13,687 nucleotides of DNA from an uncultured Actinomycetes bacterium (lineage in GTDB: Bacteria > Actinomycetota > Actinomycetes > S36-B12). Position numbers and translations under genes: made by a program. The stretch is from the NCBI GenBank assembly GCA_903918595.1, contig CAIXFB010000094.1, forward strand, positions 1 to 13,687, read 5' to 3'. The notes beneath the pieces were generated by a model. That model was not told where the DNA came from. It did not search any database and worked only from the letters and a program-made list of their open reading frames with translations. Positions 7,629 to 13,687 of this stretch are shown here, piece by piece; position 1 is the first letter of the stretch; every line of letters starts with the position of its first letter.

Positions 7629-7643
7629 TAACGAAATCGTCTA
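7615..7643 (-). promoter_or_regulatory. Putative leaderless trxA promoter
   Basis: On the minus strand, TAGACG (7643-7638) resembles a -35 box, and 17 bp later TAGGGT (7620-7615) fits the actinobacterial TANNNT -10 box. It ends 6 nt before the ATG, so the transcript should start at or next to the start codon. The absence of a ribosome-binding site agrees with this. Inferred from sequence only. Confidence 0.45.
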
Positions 7644-7675
7644 GCGGGGCCCTGCTGAGGGATGCCAAGAAGTCA

Positions 7676-7691
7676 TGCATTGCACAATGCA
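7676..7691. promoter_or_regulatory. 16-bp palindrome at the -35 position of the DUF3039 gene
   Basis: Perfect inverted repeat TGCATTG-CA-CAATGCA, ending 8 bp before the TAAGAT -10 box. It occupies the place of the -35 element, where no good TTGACA-like hexamer is seen, so it may be an operator or an activator site. The binding protein is unknown. In DNA it could serve either divergent gene, but it is closer to the DUF3039 gene. Confidence 0.45.
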
Positions 7692-7699
7692 CGACGACG

Positions 7700-7705
7700 T
7701 AAGAT
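7700..7705 (+). promoter_or_regulatory. -10 box (TAAGAT) of the DUF3039 gene, leaderless
   Basis: TAAGAT fits TANNNT and ends 7 nt before the ATG at 7713, while no Shine-Dalgarno is present in the gap. This is the usual spacing of a leaderless actinobacterial start, and it supports 7713 rather than the upstream in-frame ATG at 7662 as the true start. Confidence 0.55.
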
Positions 7706-7712
7706 CGCCTGC

Positions 7713-7985
7713 ATGACCAGCCCATTGGACTCACCGGAGATTTCTGGCGGCACCTTGCTTGAGGAGCGCACCTCACTCTCGCATGAGGATGGCGATCACG
7801 AGCGGTTTGCCCATTACGTTGAAAAGGGAAAGATCGTGGAGAGCGCCGTCACTGGTGAGCCGGTGAAAGCCCTGTGCGGGAAAGTTTGGATTCCCAATCG
7901 TGATCCATCCAACTTCCCCGTGTGCCCGCAATGCCAGGAGATTCACGCTGGGCTACCCAAAGGCGGCAAGCCCGGGGACAAGTAA
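7713..7985 (+). CDS. DUF3039 family protein
   Basis: A 90-residue acidic-to-neutral cytoplasmic protein of a conserved actinobacterial family without assigned function. The hallmark is the C-terminal ALCGKVWIPNRDPSNFPVCPQC block: Cys55, Cys71 and Cys74, with nearby His24, His29 and His34, suggest a small zinc-ribbon-like metal site. The first 20 residues and the Lys/Gly-rich end (GLPKGGKPGDK) look flexible. No membrane segment or signal peptide. The start is set by the TAAGAT box 7 nt upstream. It is transcribed away from trxA, with 104 bp between the starts, and is followed by an unrelated transporter operon. DUF membership is recognised from the motif; the metal site is inference. Confidence 0.85.
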   Translation: MTSPLDSPEISGGTLLEERTSLSHEDGDHERFAHYVEKGKIVESAVTGEPVKALCGKVWIPNRDPSNFPVCPQCQEIHAGLPKGGKPGDK

Positions 7986-8016
7986 CCCCACCTCAAGGGT
8001 CTGAGAAGATCTGCAC

Positions 8017-8037
8017 CCCGGGTGACATTCACTCGGG
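8017..8037 (+). other. Hairpin upstream of ABC transporter operon
   Basis: CCCGGGTG (8017-8024) pairs with CACTCGGG (8030-8037) through eight positions including one G.T wobble, with a five-base loop. It lies 31 nt after the DUF3039 stop and 27 nt before the binding-protein start. No T-tract follows, so it is either a weak terminator for the upstream gene or a 5' leader structure of the transporter mRNA. Confidence 0.4.
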
Positions 8038-8064
8038 ACACACCACCAAGGAGTTCACCGAATA

Positions 8065-9000
8065 ATGCAACGATCACTGTTTTCCCGCCGAACTCAAGTC
8101 CTAGCCCGGGTTGCCATTGTCGCAGCCGCTGGACTCGTGCTGGCTGCCTGTGGCAGTTCTGATTCAGAAGAAACCTCAGCCGCTACTGAAAGCGTCGCCG
8201 CAGAGACTTCCGCCGCAGAGACTTCTGCCGCCGAAGCCGCAGTAGATGAATGCGCCAAAGAGAACCTCACCACCATCACTCCTGGCGCTCTCACAATCGG
8301 CACGGACACCCCGGCTTACCCCCCGTACTTCTCCGATGATGACCCCACTAACGGCGAAGGCTTCGAAAGTGCGGTTGCGTACGCGGTTGCCGGTCAACTC
8401 GGCTTTACTCCGGCTGAGGTCACCTGGGAGGTTGTTCCGTTCAACTCTTCATACGCACCGGGTGCAAAGAACTTCGACTTCGACATCAACCAGATTTCGA
8501 TCACGCCAGAGCGTGCTGAGGTTGTCGACTTCTCGGATGGTTACTACACGGTAAACCAAGCTGTTGTTGCTCTTGCTGATTCTCCGATTGCTGGCGCAAC
8601 GTCGGTCACCGAACTCAAGGACGCCAAGCTCGGTGCCCAAGTTGGCACAACGAGCCTGACGTTCATCGAGCAGAACGTGCAGCCGACGGCCGACGTTTTC
8701 GTCTATAACGACACGAACGATGCAAAGAGTGCATTGCAAAATGGCCAGATCGATGGAATCGTCGTCGACCTGCCCACCGCCTACTACATCACTGCAGTCG
8801 AGATTGAGAACAGCAAAATTGTTGGTCAGTTCCCAGCAGAGGCTGGCGGCGAACAGTTTGGTCTGCTCTTCCAGAAGGACAACCCGCTCGTTGGCTGCGT
8901 GAATAAGGCCCTGGGCGCCTTGGCTGCATCGGGTGAACTGCAAACCATTCAAGACACTTGGTTGGCCGGAACTACCGCTCCGTACTTCACTGAGCAGTAG
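8065..9000 (+). CDS. Amino-acid ABC transporter substrate-binding lipoprotein
   Basis: Extracytoplasmic solute receptor that captures a polar amino acid or related compound and delivers it to the permease encoded next. The 311 residues begin with a lipoprotein signal: basic RR at 8-9, hydrophobic core, lipobox LAAC at 26-29 with Cys29 the expected lipidated residue. A low-complexity Ala/Glu/Ser/Thr linker (about 30-60, with AAETS repeats) tethers the receptor to the membrane. The rest is a family-3 binding fold: GALTIGTDTPAYPPY, GFESAVAYAVA, FDFDINQISITPERAEVVDFSDGYY, LKDAKLGAQVGTTS and an IDGIVVDLPTAYY hinge region. AAGGAG at 8048-8053 lies 11 nt before the ATG. It is the first gene of a three-gene operon. 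Exact ligand (Glu, Gln, His, Arg or other) cannot be told. Confidence 0.93.
   Translation: MQRSLFSRRTQVLARVAIVAAAGLVLAACGSSDSEETSAATESVAAETSAAETSAAEAAVDECAKENLTTITPGALTIGTDTPAYPPYFSDDDPTNGEGFESAVAYAVAGQLGFTPAEVTWEVVPFNSSYAPGAKNFDFDINQISITPERAEVVDFSDGYYTVNQAVVALADSPIAGATSVTELKDAKLGAQVGTTSLTFIEQNVQPTADVFVYNDTNDAKSALQNGQIDGIVVDLPTAYYITAVEIENSKIVGQFPAEAGGEQFGLLFQKDNPLVGCVNKALGALAASGELQTIQDTWLAGTTAPYFTEQ
8197..8226 (+). repeat. 15-bp tandem repeat, two copies, in lipoprotein linker
   Basis: Units 8197-8211 and 8212-8226 differ only in the last base and each encode AAETS; a partial third copy (GCCGC) follows. They sit in the low-complexity tether after the lipid-anchored cysteine, where length changes are tolerated. 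Confidence 0.85.
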
Positions 9001-9020
9001 ACGTTCGCTCTCCTGAGCAC

Positions 9021-9887
9021 ATGATGAATACTCCTGCGCCCGGCGCTGACGTGGTCTTTGTTGACCCTCAGCGCCGGGCGCTTCGTCAACGCAAGGCTCG
9101 GCGTGATGCGCTGGTGGGAATGCTCAGCCTCATCGGTTTTGTGGCTGTGGTTGGCTTCTTATTGGCTCGATCGCCGGGCTGGATCGCCGTTCAGGAGACC
9201 TTTTTCGACCCAGAGCAGTTCGCCGATTCCTTCCCAGGACTCCTCGAAGCGTTTTTGCTCAACATCCGCATTTTTCTGATCGCTGAGCCGCTGATTCTGA
9301 TCGTGGGTTTGCTGATCGCGCTGGCTCGAATGCTCAAGGCGCCGATATTTCTGCCCATCCGGGTCATTGCCACGATTTATGTTGATGTCTTCCGTGGTGT
9401 GCCTACCATCCTGGTGATCTTCCTTCTTGGTTTTGGGGTGCCCGCGCTCGGACTCGAAGGTGTCCCCAATGATCCGATTTTTTGGGGAACGGCAGCCCTC
9501 GTGCTGTCCTATGGTGCATATGTGGCCGAGGTTTTCCGAGCCGGCATCAACTCAATTCATCCGAGCCAGCGGATGGCGGCGAGATCTCTGGGACTGAACT
9601 CGTGGCAGACAGATCGATTCGTGGTCATTCCGCAGGCCACTCGAAATGTGATCCCGCCATTGCTCAATGACTTCATCTCACTGCAGAAAGACACCGCATT
9701 GGTAGCCGTACTTGGTCCGATAGAAATTCTGCGAAGAGCTCAAATTGATGCATCATTTTCATTCAATTACACCCCCTACGTTGCTGCTGCGCTGATCTTT
9801 ATCGCACTGACCATTCCCATGACCCGCTTTGCTGACTGGGTTCAGGCGCGTGCCATGCGTCGTCGCAGGGCTGGGGCGGTGGCGTAA
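9021..9887 (+). CDS. Amino-acid ABC transporter permease
   Basis: Membrane-spanning subunit of the importer, HisM/GlnP type. In 288 residues: a cytoplasmic N-terminus rich in Arg (PQRRALRQRKARR, 16-28), a first helix at about 33-49, a periplasmic segment, then the transport core. The EAA loop that docks on the ATPase is EVFRAGINSIHPSQRMAARSLGLNSWQTDRFVVIPQA, followed by LLNDFISLQKDTALVAVLG, typical of this family. The gap to the binding-protein stop is 20 bp with no clear ribosome-binding site; the start could be 9021 or the adjacent ATG at 9024. A perfect 14-bp inverted repeat lies within codons 6-21. The stop shares one base with the ATPase start (TAATG), so those two are translationally coupled. 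Confidence 0.93.
   Translation: MMNTPAPGADVVFVDPQRRALRQRKARRDALVGMLSLIGFVAVVGFLLARSPGWIAVQETFFDPEQFADSFPGLLEAFLLNIRIFLIAEPLILIVGLLIALARMLKAPIFLPIRVIATIYVDVFRGVPTILVIFLLGFGVPALGLEGVPNDPIFWGTAALVLSYGAYVAEVFRAGINSIHPSQRMAARSLGLNSWQTDRFVVIPQATRNVIPPLLNDFISLQKDTALVAVLGPIEILRRAQIDASFSFNYTPYVAAALIFIALTIPMTRFADWVQARAMRRRRAGAVA
9036..9081 (+). repeat. 14-bp perfect inverted repeat in permease 5' coding region
   Basis: GCGCCCGGCGCTGA (9036-9049) is the exact reverse complement of 9068-9081. The 18-base interval can add a GGTC/GACC stem (9053-9056 with 9063-9066) around a six-base loop. The mRNA would carry a very stable GC-rich hairpin starting 15 nt after the permease ATG and 36 nt after the binding-protein stop. 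No T-run follows, so it is not an ordinary terminator. A plausible role is protecting the binding-protein message or lowering permease expression relative to the receptor. Confidence 0.8.
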
Positions 9888-10648
9888 TGACCCAGGGGCA
9901 GCAGGTTGATCCGATGTTGAGCGTGCGAGGTGTGTGGAAAGCGTTCGACGGGCATCCCGTCCTACGAGGAATCGACCTCGACGTTGGTGCCTCAGAAGTT
10001 GTGACCCTCATTGGGGCAAGCGGTTCCGGAAAATCGACGTTGCTCCGATGCGTCAATGGTTTGGAAACCGTGGATGCCGGTCAAATTTTGCTTGATGGTT
10101 CGATAGATGTAACTGATCCCTCCACCAACCTCGATCAGGTGCGCAGGCGAGTCGGCATTGTGTTTCAGTCGTTCAATCTATTTCCACACATGTCAGTCAT
10201 CGACAACGTGATGTTGGCCCCACGGAAAGTGCTCGGTCACTCTGTGGAAGTTGCGCGCGAAGATGGAATGCGCTTGCTCAAGCAATTTGGACTCGCGGAT
10301 AAGGCTGGTGAGTACCCCGATCGACTATCGGGTGGACAGTCGCAGCGAGTGGCAATCGTTCGGGCACTGGCGATGCGTCCGGAGCTGATGCTCTTCGATG
10401 AAATCACATCTGCGCTTGATCCAATGTTGGTTGGTGAGGTGCTTGATGCGGTGCGAGCGCTAAGCCGCGACGGTCTCACGATCGTGATGGCAACCCATGA
10501 AATGGCATTTGCGCGAGAGGTGTCTTCGAGAGTGTGCTACTTGCATGGTGGCGTTGTCCTCGAAAGCGGTGACCCCTCAACCTTTTTTGATCAGCCGGTC
10601 CATGAGCAGACCAAAATGTTTCTCAAACGCATAAACGCTCCACGCTGA
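9887..10648 (+). CDS. Amino-acid ABC transporter ATP-binding protein
   Basis: Cytoplasmic ATPase that powers the importer, GlnQ/HisP type, 253 residues. Walker A is GASGSGKST at 43-51 with Lys49; the Q-loop lies in VFQSFNLFPHMSV; the ABC signature is LSGGQSQR at 147-154 (Ser in place of the usual second Gln); Walker B is LMLFDE with Asp171 and catalytic Glu172; the D-loop SALDP follows; the switch His is His204 in THEM. After the catalytic Glu there is Ile173 where most relatives have Pro (DEITSALDP versus DEPTSALDP), a tolerated variant. The ATG overlaps the permease stop by one base. It ends the three-gene operon, although the HdeD-like gene follows 139 bp later on the same strand and no T-tracted terminator intervenes. 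Confidence 0.95.
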   Translation: MTQGQQVDPMLSVRGVWKAFDGHPVLRGIDLDVGASEVVTLIGASGSGKSTLLRCVNGLETVDAGQILLDGSIDVTDPSTNLDQVRRRVGIVFQSFNLFPHMSVIDNVMLAPRKVLGHSVEVAREDGMRLLKQFGLADKAGEYPDRLSGGQSQRVAIVRALAMRPELMLFDEITSALDPMLVGEVLDAVRALSRDGLTIVMATHEMAFAREVSSRVCYLHGGVVLESGDPSTFFDQPVHEQTKMFLKRINAPR

Positions 10649-10653
10649 TTGGA

Positions 10654-10669
10654 CCTACTGGCTAGTAGG
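10654..10669 (+). other. Small hairpin after ABC operon
   Basis: CCTACT (10654-10659) and AGTAGG (10664-10669) form a perfect 6-bp stem with a GGCT loop, five bases after the ATPase stop. No T-run follows. It may be a weak or processed 3' end for the transporter message; it is too small to be sure. Confidence 0.35.
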
Positions 10670-10787
10670 CCGCGTGTCCACTCAGGAAAAGGCGCCAGCG
10701 CGCCTAACATGTGGGGCGGTGGCTGCCAAGGAGGCACGTCCCTTAGCCGCGGGGTCATCCGCCCCAGGCTTCCCCATGGAGGTGGGT

Positions 10788-11366
10788 ATGTCAGCAGTAG
10801 ATTCGCGCGAGATCAATGATGATTTCGACGACAGCATCGTGAACGCTATCGGCCGTAGTTGGTGGATCCTGCTCGTTGGCGGAATCATCAGCGTTGCCAT
10901 CGGTATTGCAGCGATTGTGTGGCCAGGCCGCACGATCATCGTGGTGGCAGTGCTCTTTGCCATCTGGCTCATCGTCTCAGGTATCTTCTCCCTCGTCCGC
11001 GGATTCGGACATGGGCTGACCGGTGGCACTCGCGCGCTGTACCTCATCACTGGAATCATCTCGATTCTGTTGGGCATCTTCGCGCTGCGCAGCGCGTTCC
11101 AGGCTGCTGAGATCTTGGCGATCTTCATCGGAATTGCATTCCTGTTCCGCGGATTCGCCGCCCTGTTCACCGGATTTGAGTCCACGTCCAGCCGCGGTTG
11201 GAACATCTTCTTCGGCATCGTCATTCTCATTGGCGGCATTGTCATCCTCGTATGGCCAGGACTGTCACTCCTCACGCTTGCACTCGTTGCGGGCATCTGG
11301 CTGATCATCTTGGGCATCTACGAGATCGTCGCTGCGTTCCGTGTTCGCTCTTTGAAGAACGTCTAG
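10788..11366 (+). CDS. HdeD family (DUF308) integral membrane protein
   Basis: A 192-residue inner-membrane protein with six predicted helices (about 25-46, 49-70, 82-100, 106-126, 135-154 and 157-182) in three Gly/Ile-rich hairpins that look like internal repeats: the motif pattern G-x-x-x-I-x-x-G-I-x-A/V-x-x-WPG recurs near residues 32-47 and 141-157. This is the HdeD/DUF308 pattern. E. coli HdeD contributes to acid resistance at high cell density; actinobacterial homologues have no firm role. The ATG at 10788 is chosen because GGAGG (10778-10782) lies 5 nt upstream and the N-terminal 24 residues are soluble and acidic; an in-frame GTG at 10674 lacks an SD. Transcription ends at the strong hairpin at 11386-11429. 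Confidence 0.85.
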   Translation: MSAVDSREINDDFDDSIVNAIGRSWWILLVGGIISVAIGIAAIVWPGRTIIVVAVLFAIWLIVSGIFSLVRGFGHGLTGGTRALYLITGIISILLGIFALRSAFQAAEILAIFIGIAFLFRGFAALFTGFESTSSRGWNIFFGIVILIGGIVILVWPGLSLLTLALVAGIWLIILGIYEIVAAFRVRSLKNV

Positions 11367-11385
11367 TCATTCACCCTTGATTGGT

Positions 11386-11429
11386 CAAGGGGCCCGGCGC
11401 ATCAGTTGCGCCGGGCCCCTTGTTTTTTT
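11386..11429 (+). terminator. Strong intrinsic terminator after hdeD-like gene
   Basis: A perfect 16-bp stem, CAAGGGGCCCGGCGCA (11386-11401) with its exact complement at 11407-11422, a five-base loop TCAGT, then seven T (11423-11429). It lies 20 nt after the stop codon and insulates the IclR gene downstream from the transporter/HdeD transcription unit. Confidence 0.97.
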
Positions 11430-11515
11430 GGATGCACTCTCCTTGTTGATTTTCGACGGGGCCTCGCCCAGGCGCGCACGTAGCATTTCCCTTCCGCACA
11501 TGATTAAGTGGTGAC

Positions 11516-12163
11516 GTGGCATCAGAGACTTCACAGACCCTCGACCGTGGCCTTCGTGTGCTCGAGCTCATCGCCGAGGAGCCTGGCGGACTGACTGTTA
11601 CTGAAATCTCGTCAGCACTGGGCGTCAGTCGAACAGTGATTTACCGCTTGGTGGTCACGTTGGAAACTCATGCGCTCCTGCGTCGAAGTTCTGATGGCAA
11701 ATGCCGGCTCGGTCTTGGTGTCTTGGCGATGGGTCGTGCCGTTTCCCCGGTGGTGCGAGACGCCGCGGTTCCTGCCCTCCGCCTGCTCTCGGAGGCGGTT
11801 GGAGCAACTTCGGTGCTCACGGTTGCAGACGGGGGTGAGGGCGTGGCAAGTGTGGTGGTCGAGCCATCTCGGTCAGATGTGCATGTGGGCATTCGGATTG
11901 GGGCTCGGGGCCCGCTGGAGGCCGGGGCCGCTGGTAGAGCAATTCTGGCGGCCCGGACCACTGCTGGACGGGCATTGGAGCCCGCTTGGGTCATTGCAAC
12001 CAGTGAGGGCCCGCAGGGGGCATACGGCCTGGCAGTGCCAATACTCGGCGTGCCTGGGCTTGAAGCGAGCGTGGGAATTGTGTCTTTGCGTGAATTACCT
12101 GAGCAAGAAACCGGGCCGCGAGTCGCTCGAGCAGCCGGAGAGATAGCTCGCGTTCTGCGCTGA
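11516..12163 (+). CDS. IclR family transcriptional regulator (short)
   Basis: A 215-residue cytoplasmic DNA-binding protein. The N-terminal winged helix-turn-helix spans about 5-68: SQTLDRGLRVLELIAEEPGGLTVTEISSALGVSRTVIYRLVVTLE, with recognition helix near 37-50 and wing SSDGKCRLG. The C-terminal effector domain (about 75-215) has IclR features such as AVPALRLLSEAVGATSVLTV, GPLEAGAAGRAILA and YGLAVPILGVPG, but it is some 30-40 residues shorter than usual (family about 240-280), so part of the ligand-binding lid may be missing. The start is GTG at 11516; only a weak GGTGA precedes it. No obvious metabolic target is adjacent: upstream is a terminated HdeD gene, downstream a secreted GH18 enzyme after 52 bp, which is the best candidate target or co-transcript. 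Confidence 0.9.
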   Translation: MASETSQTLDRGLRVLELIAEEPGGLTVTEISSALGVSRTVIYRLVVTLETHALLRRSSDGKCRLGLGVLAMGRAVSPVVRDAAVPALRLLSEAVGATSVLTVADGGEGVASVVVEPSRSDVHVGIRIGARGPLEAGAAGRAILAARTTAGRALEPAWVIATSEGPQGAYGLAVPILGVPGLEASVGIVSLRELPEQETGPRVARAAGEIARVLR

Positions 12164-12215
12164 GACATTGCTCACGAACTCACCGACCCGGGAGTAGTTG
12201 TTGGGCAATTTGCTC

Positions 12216-13687
12216 ATGATGACGCACAATGAAGTGGTGCGCCTTCCCCGACTCCTCTCTCGTTCATTTGTTGGATCCATAGCGGTTGCCGTTGCCGGCG
12301 CGCTACTTCTCACTGCCATTCCAGGAGCGCCTGCTTCAGCAGAAGGACCGGCACCTGTGCGGGTGGCGAGTGGCTGGATTCCATATTGGATGTCTTCGCC
12401 AGCCAAGCCACAAGGGATTCTCAGCGCCACGGCCAATGCAGACTTGTTCACTGATGTGTCACCGTTCTGGTACTCCGCACTCGCTGCACCAAACGGAAAC
12501 GTGCGCCTAGCGATTAACCCAAACTTCTCCGGCGGGCAGAGCAGCATTTCATGGGCGATGGATCAACTGCGTGCAGCCGGACTGGTGGTGCTGCCTGCTA
12601 TCGCGGATGGATCAGGAAAAGGTCGGATGGCCTCGGTGATCGCCGATCCCGCGAAACGCTCCGCACATGTTGCCGACATTGTGAATCTCGTGACGAGTCA
12701 AGGCTTCGATGGCATCGATCTTGATTATGAAGTTTTTGCCTTCAGTGATGGACGCGCAACCTGGAACGCTACCCAACCAAACTGGACGGCTTTTGTGCAG
12801 GAATTGGGTGCCGCCCTGAAAGCGCAAGGGAAACTGCTCTCGGTCACGATTCCGCCCCCCTGCAGCACGAGTGGCGCATGTGGTGGCCAATCCGGCTATT
12901 GGGTGTACAACATGACAGGCATCGCGCCATTCGTGGACCTCATCCGAATCATGGCCTACGACTTCAGCTATCACGCGATAGGACCGATCGCACCTATCAA
13001 TTGGGTCACGTCGATAGTTGCCTACAGCGCAGGCGCCATCGATCCTGCGAAGGTGCAGATCGGCGTGCCCACATATGGGCGCGCATGGACCCGCAAGGAT
13101 TCAGCAGGCAAGTTTCGTTTGACCGGAACCTGTCCCACGAACTCTGGTACTACCGCGCAAAAGAATGCGTTTCGGTCACTGACCGCCATGTCGACGGCCA
13201 CTGATGCGGAGATCCCCGCGATCATGGCTGCGAACGGGGTTGCCGCCGCCACATGGGATGAGAAGTCGAAGGAGAGCTGGTTCGAGTACGACAAAAAAGT
13301 TACCTGGGTGGATGCAAGTGGTGCGACCCAGACATGTGCGGCTAGGCGAGTGATGTGGTTCGTTGGGCCTGAAGCGGTCCTTGCGCGAACCCAATTGGTG
13401 GGGACGTATGGCATCAAAGCAGCTGCCTACTGGACTGTGGGCGGAGAGAATCAGTCGCAGTGGCCGCTCATTCGAAGCTACGCGCAGTCGCTCGCCCCTG
13501 CTGAAGCGAATGTCTCCATTGTGGCTGAGCCAGGTGCGGTCTTTGGGCAGCCATATGCGCTCACCGCCAATGTCACTTTCAATAACGCACCGGTGGTTGA
13601 CGCCGAAGCGACCCTGCAATTCCGGGACACCAAGAAGAAAGCCAAATGGGAGTCTGTTCAAGTCGTAAGAACAGGCCAAGATGGGAC
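12216..13687 (+). CDS. Secreted glycoside hydrolase family 18 protein with Ig-like C-terminal region (3' partial)
   Basis: The frame is open from 12216 to the window end: about 490 residues with no stop. After a signal peptide (basic N-terminus, hydrophobic core about 22-37, cleavage near ASA at about 41-43) comes a GH18 TIM barrel: SGWIPYW strand 1; catalytic DGIDLDYE with Asp165, Asp168, Asp170 and acid Glu172; MAYDF at 246-250; GVPTYGRAW; and the strand-8 Trp406 in AAYWTVGG. All catalytic residues are present, so it should cleave beta-1,4-linked GlcNAc polymers, chitin or peptidoglycan; the barrel resembles YaaH/SleL-like bacterial enzymes as much as chitinases. Cysteines in PPPCSTSGACGG, GTCPT and QTCAA may form disulfides. 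From about 430 (ANVSIVAEPGAVFGQPYALTANVTF) a beta-rich Ig/Fn3-like module begins and continues off the edge. The start could also be ATG 12219 or GTG 12234/12237; no clear RBS. Confidence 0.88.
   Translation, partial: MMTHNEVVRLPRLLSRSFVGSIAVAVAGALLLTAIPGAPASAEGPAPVRVASGWIPYWMSSPAKPQGILSATANADLFTDVSPFWYSALAAPNGNVRLAINPNFSGGQSSISWAMDQLRAAGLVVLPAIADGSGKGRMASVIADPAKRSAHVADIVNLVTSQGFDGIDLDYEVFAFSDGRATWNATQPNWTAFVQELGAALKAQGKLLSVTIPPPCSTSGACGGQSGYWVYNMTGIAPFVDLIRIMAYDFSYHAIGPIAPINWVTSIVAYSAGAIDPAKVQIGVPTYGRAWTRKDSAGKFRLTGTCPTNSGTTAQKNAFRSLTAMSTATDAEIPAIMAANGVAAATWDEKSKESWFEYDKKVTWVDASGATQTCAARRVMWFVGPEAVLARTQLVGTYGIKAAAYWTVGGENQSQWPLIRSYAQSLAPAEANVSIVAEPGAVFGQPYALTANVTFNNAPVVDAEATLQFRDTKKKAKWESVQVVRTGQDG

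Noticed and set aside
7662..7712. Upstream ATG for the DUF3039 protein
   Set aside because: It would place the palindrome and the TAAGAT box inside coding sequence and adds a basic, non-family peptide.
10674..10787. GTG start extending the HdeD-like protein by 38 residues
   Set aside because: No ribosome site; the ATG at 10788 has GGAGG at ideal spacing and gives the usual family length.
12203..12215. Quasi-palindrome GGGCAA-T-TTGCTC just before the GH18 start as an IclR operator
   Set aside because: Arms are only six bases with one wobble, and it does not match a known IclR site; too weak to annotate.
1..13687. Defence system, biosynthetic cluster, prophage, transposon, CRISPR array, tRNA or rRNA
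   Set aside because: Every sizeable interval is occupied by recognisable housekeeping, transport or regulatory genes; no spaced repeats, integrase, transposase or cloverleaf was seen, and no gap exceeds 300 bp.

Overview
The window reads as ordinary chromosome from an actinobacterium of moderately high GC. The evidence is a WhiB-family regulator closest to WhiB3/WhiD, a GTP-type PEP carboxykinase, a DUF3039 protein, an actinobacterial-style copper ATPase, and apparent leaderless promoters with a TANNNT -10 box just before the start codon. A free-living, possibly freshwater, lineage is a guess. No tRNA, rRNA, CRISPR, phage or insertion sequence was seen. The window opens inside copA and closes inside a glycoside hydrolase gene.

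Left part (1-3705, + strand): three overlapping genes for a Cu+-exporting P-type ATPase (5' end missing), a MalY/PatB-family PLP-dependent C-S lyase/aminotransferase, and a secreted SGNH-fold hydrolase. The ATGA and 11-bp overlaps suggest one mRNA. Then comes pckG (3864-5687), a gluconeogenic/anaplerotic enzyme, facing a minus-strand group across only 25 bp.

Middle part (5713-7608, - strand), in transcription order: thioredoxin, whiB3, then an ornithine carbamoyltransferase of the ArgI/ArcB type. The thioredoxin start is overlapped by a palindrome resembling CsoR (copper-sensor) operators, and a long hairpin lies between thioredoxin and whiB3. A small DUF3039 protein is transcribed divergently from a probable leaderless promoter with its own palindrome.

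Right part (8065-13687, + strand): a complete polar amino-acid ABC importer (lipoprotein binding protein, permease, ATPase). A perfect 14-bp inverted repeat lies inside the first codons of the permease. Next are an HdeD-family membrane protein ending in a very strong intrinsic terminator, a short IclR-family regulator, and a secreted GH18 enzyme with an Ig-like C-terminal region that runs off the end.

I see no clearly novel multi-gene system. The most interesting signals are regulatory: the CsoR-like site on the thioredoxin promoter, the structured trxA-whiB3 spacer, and the large hairpin at the binding-protein/permease junction.
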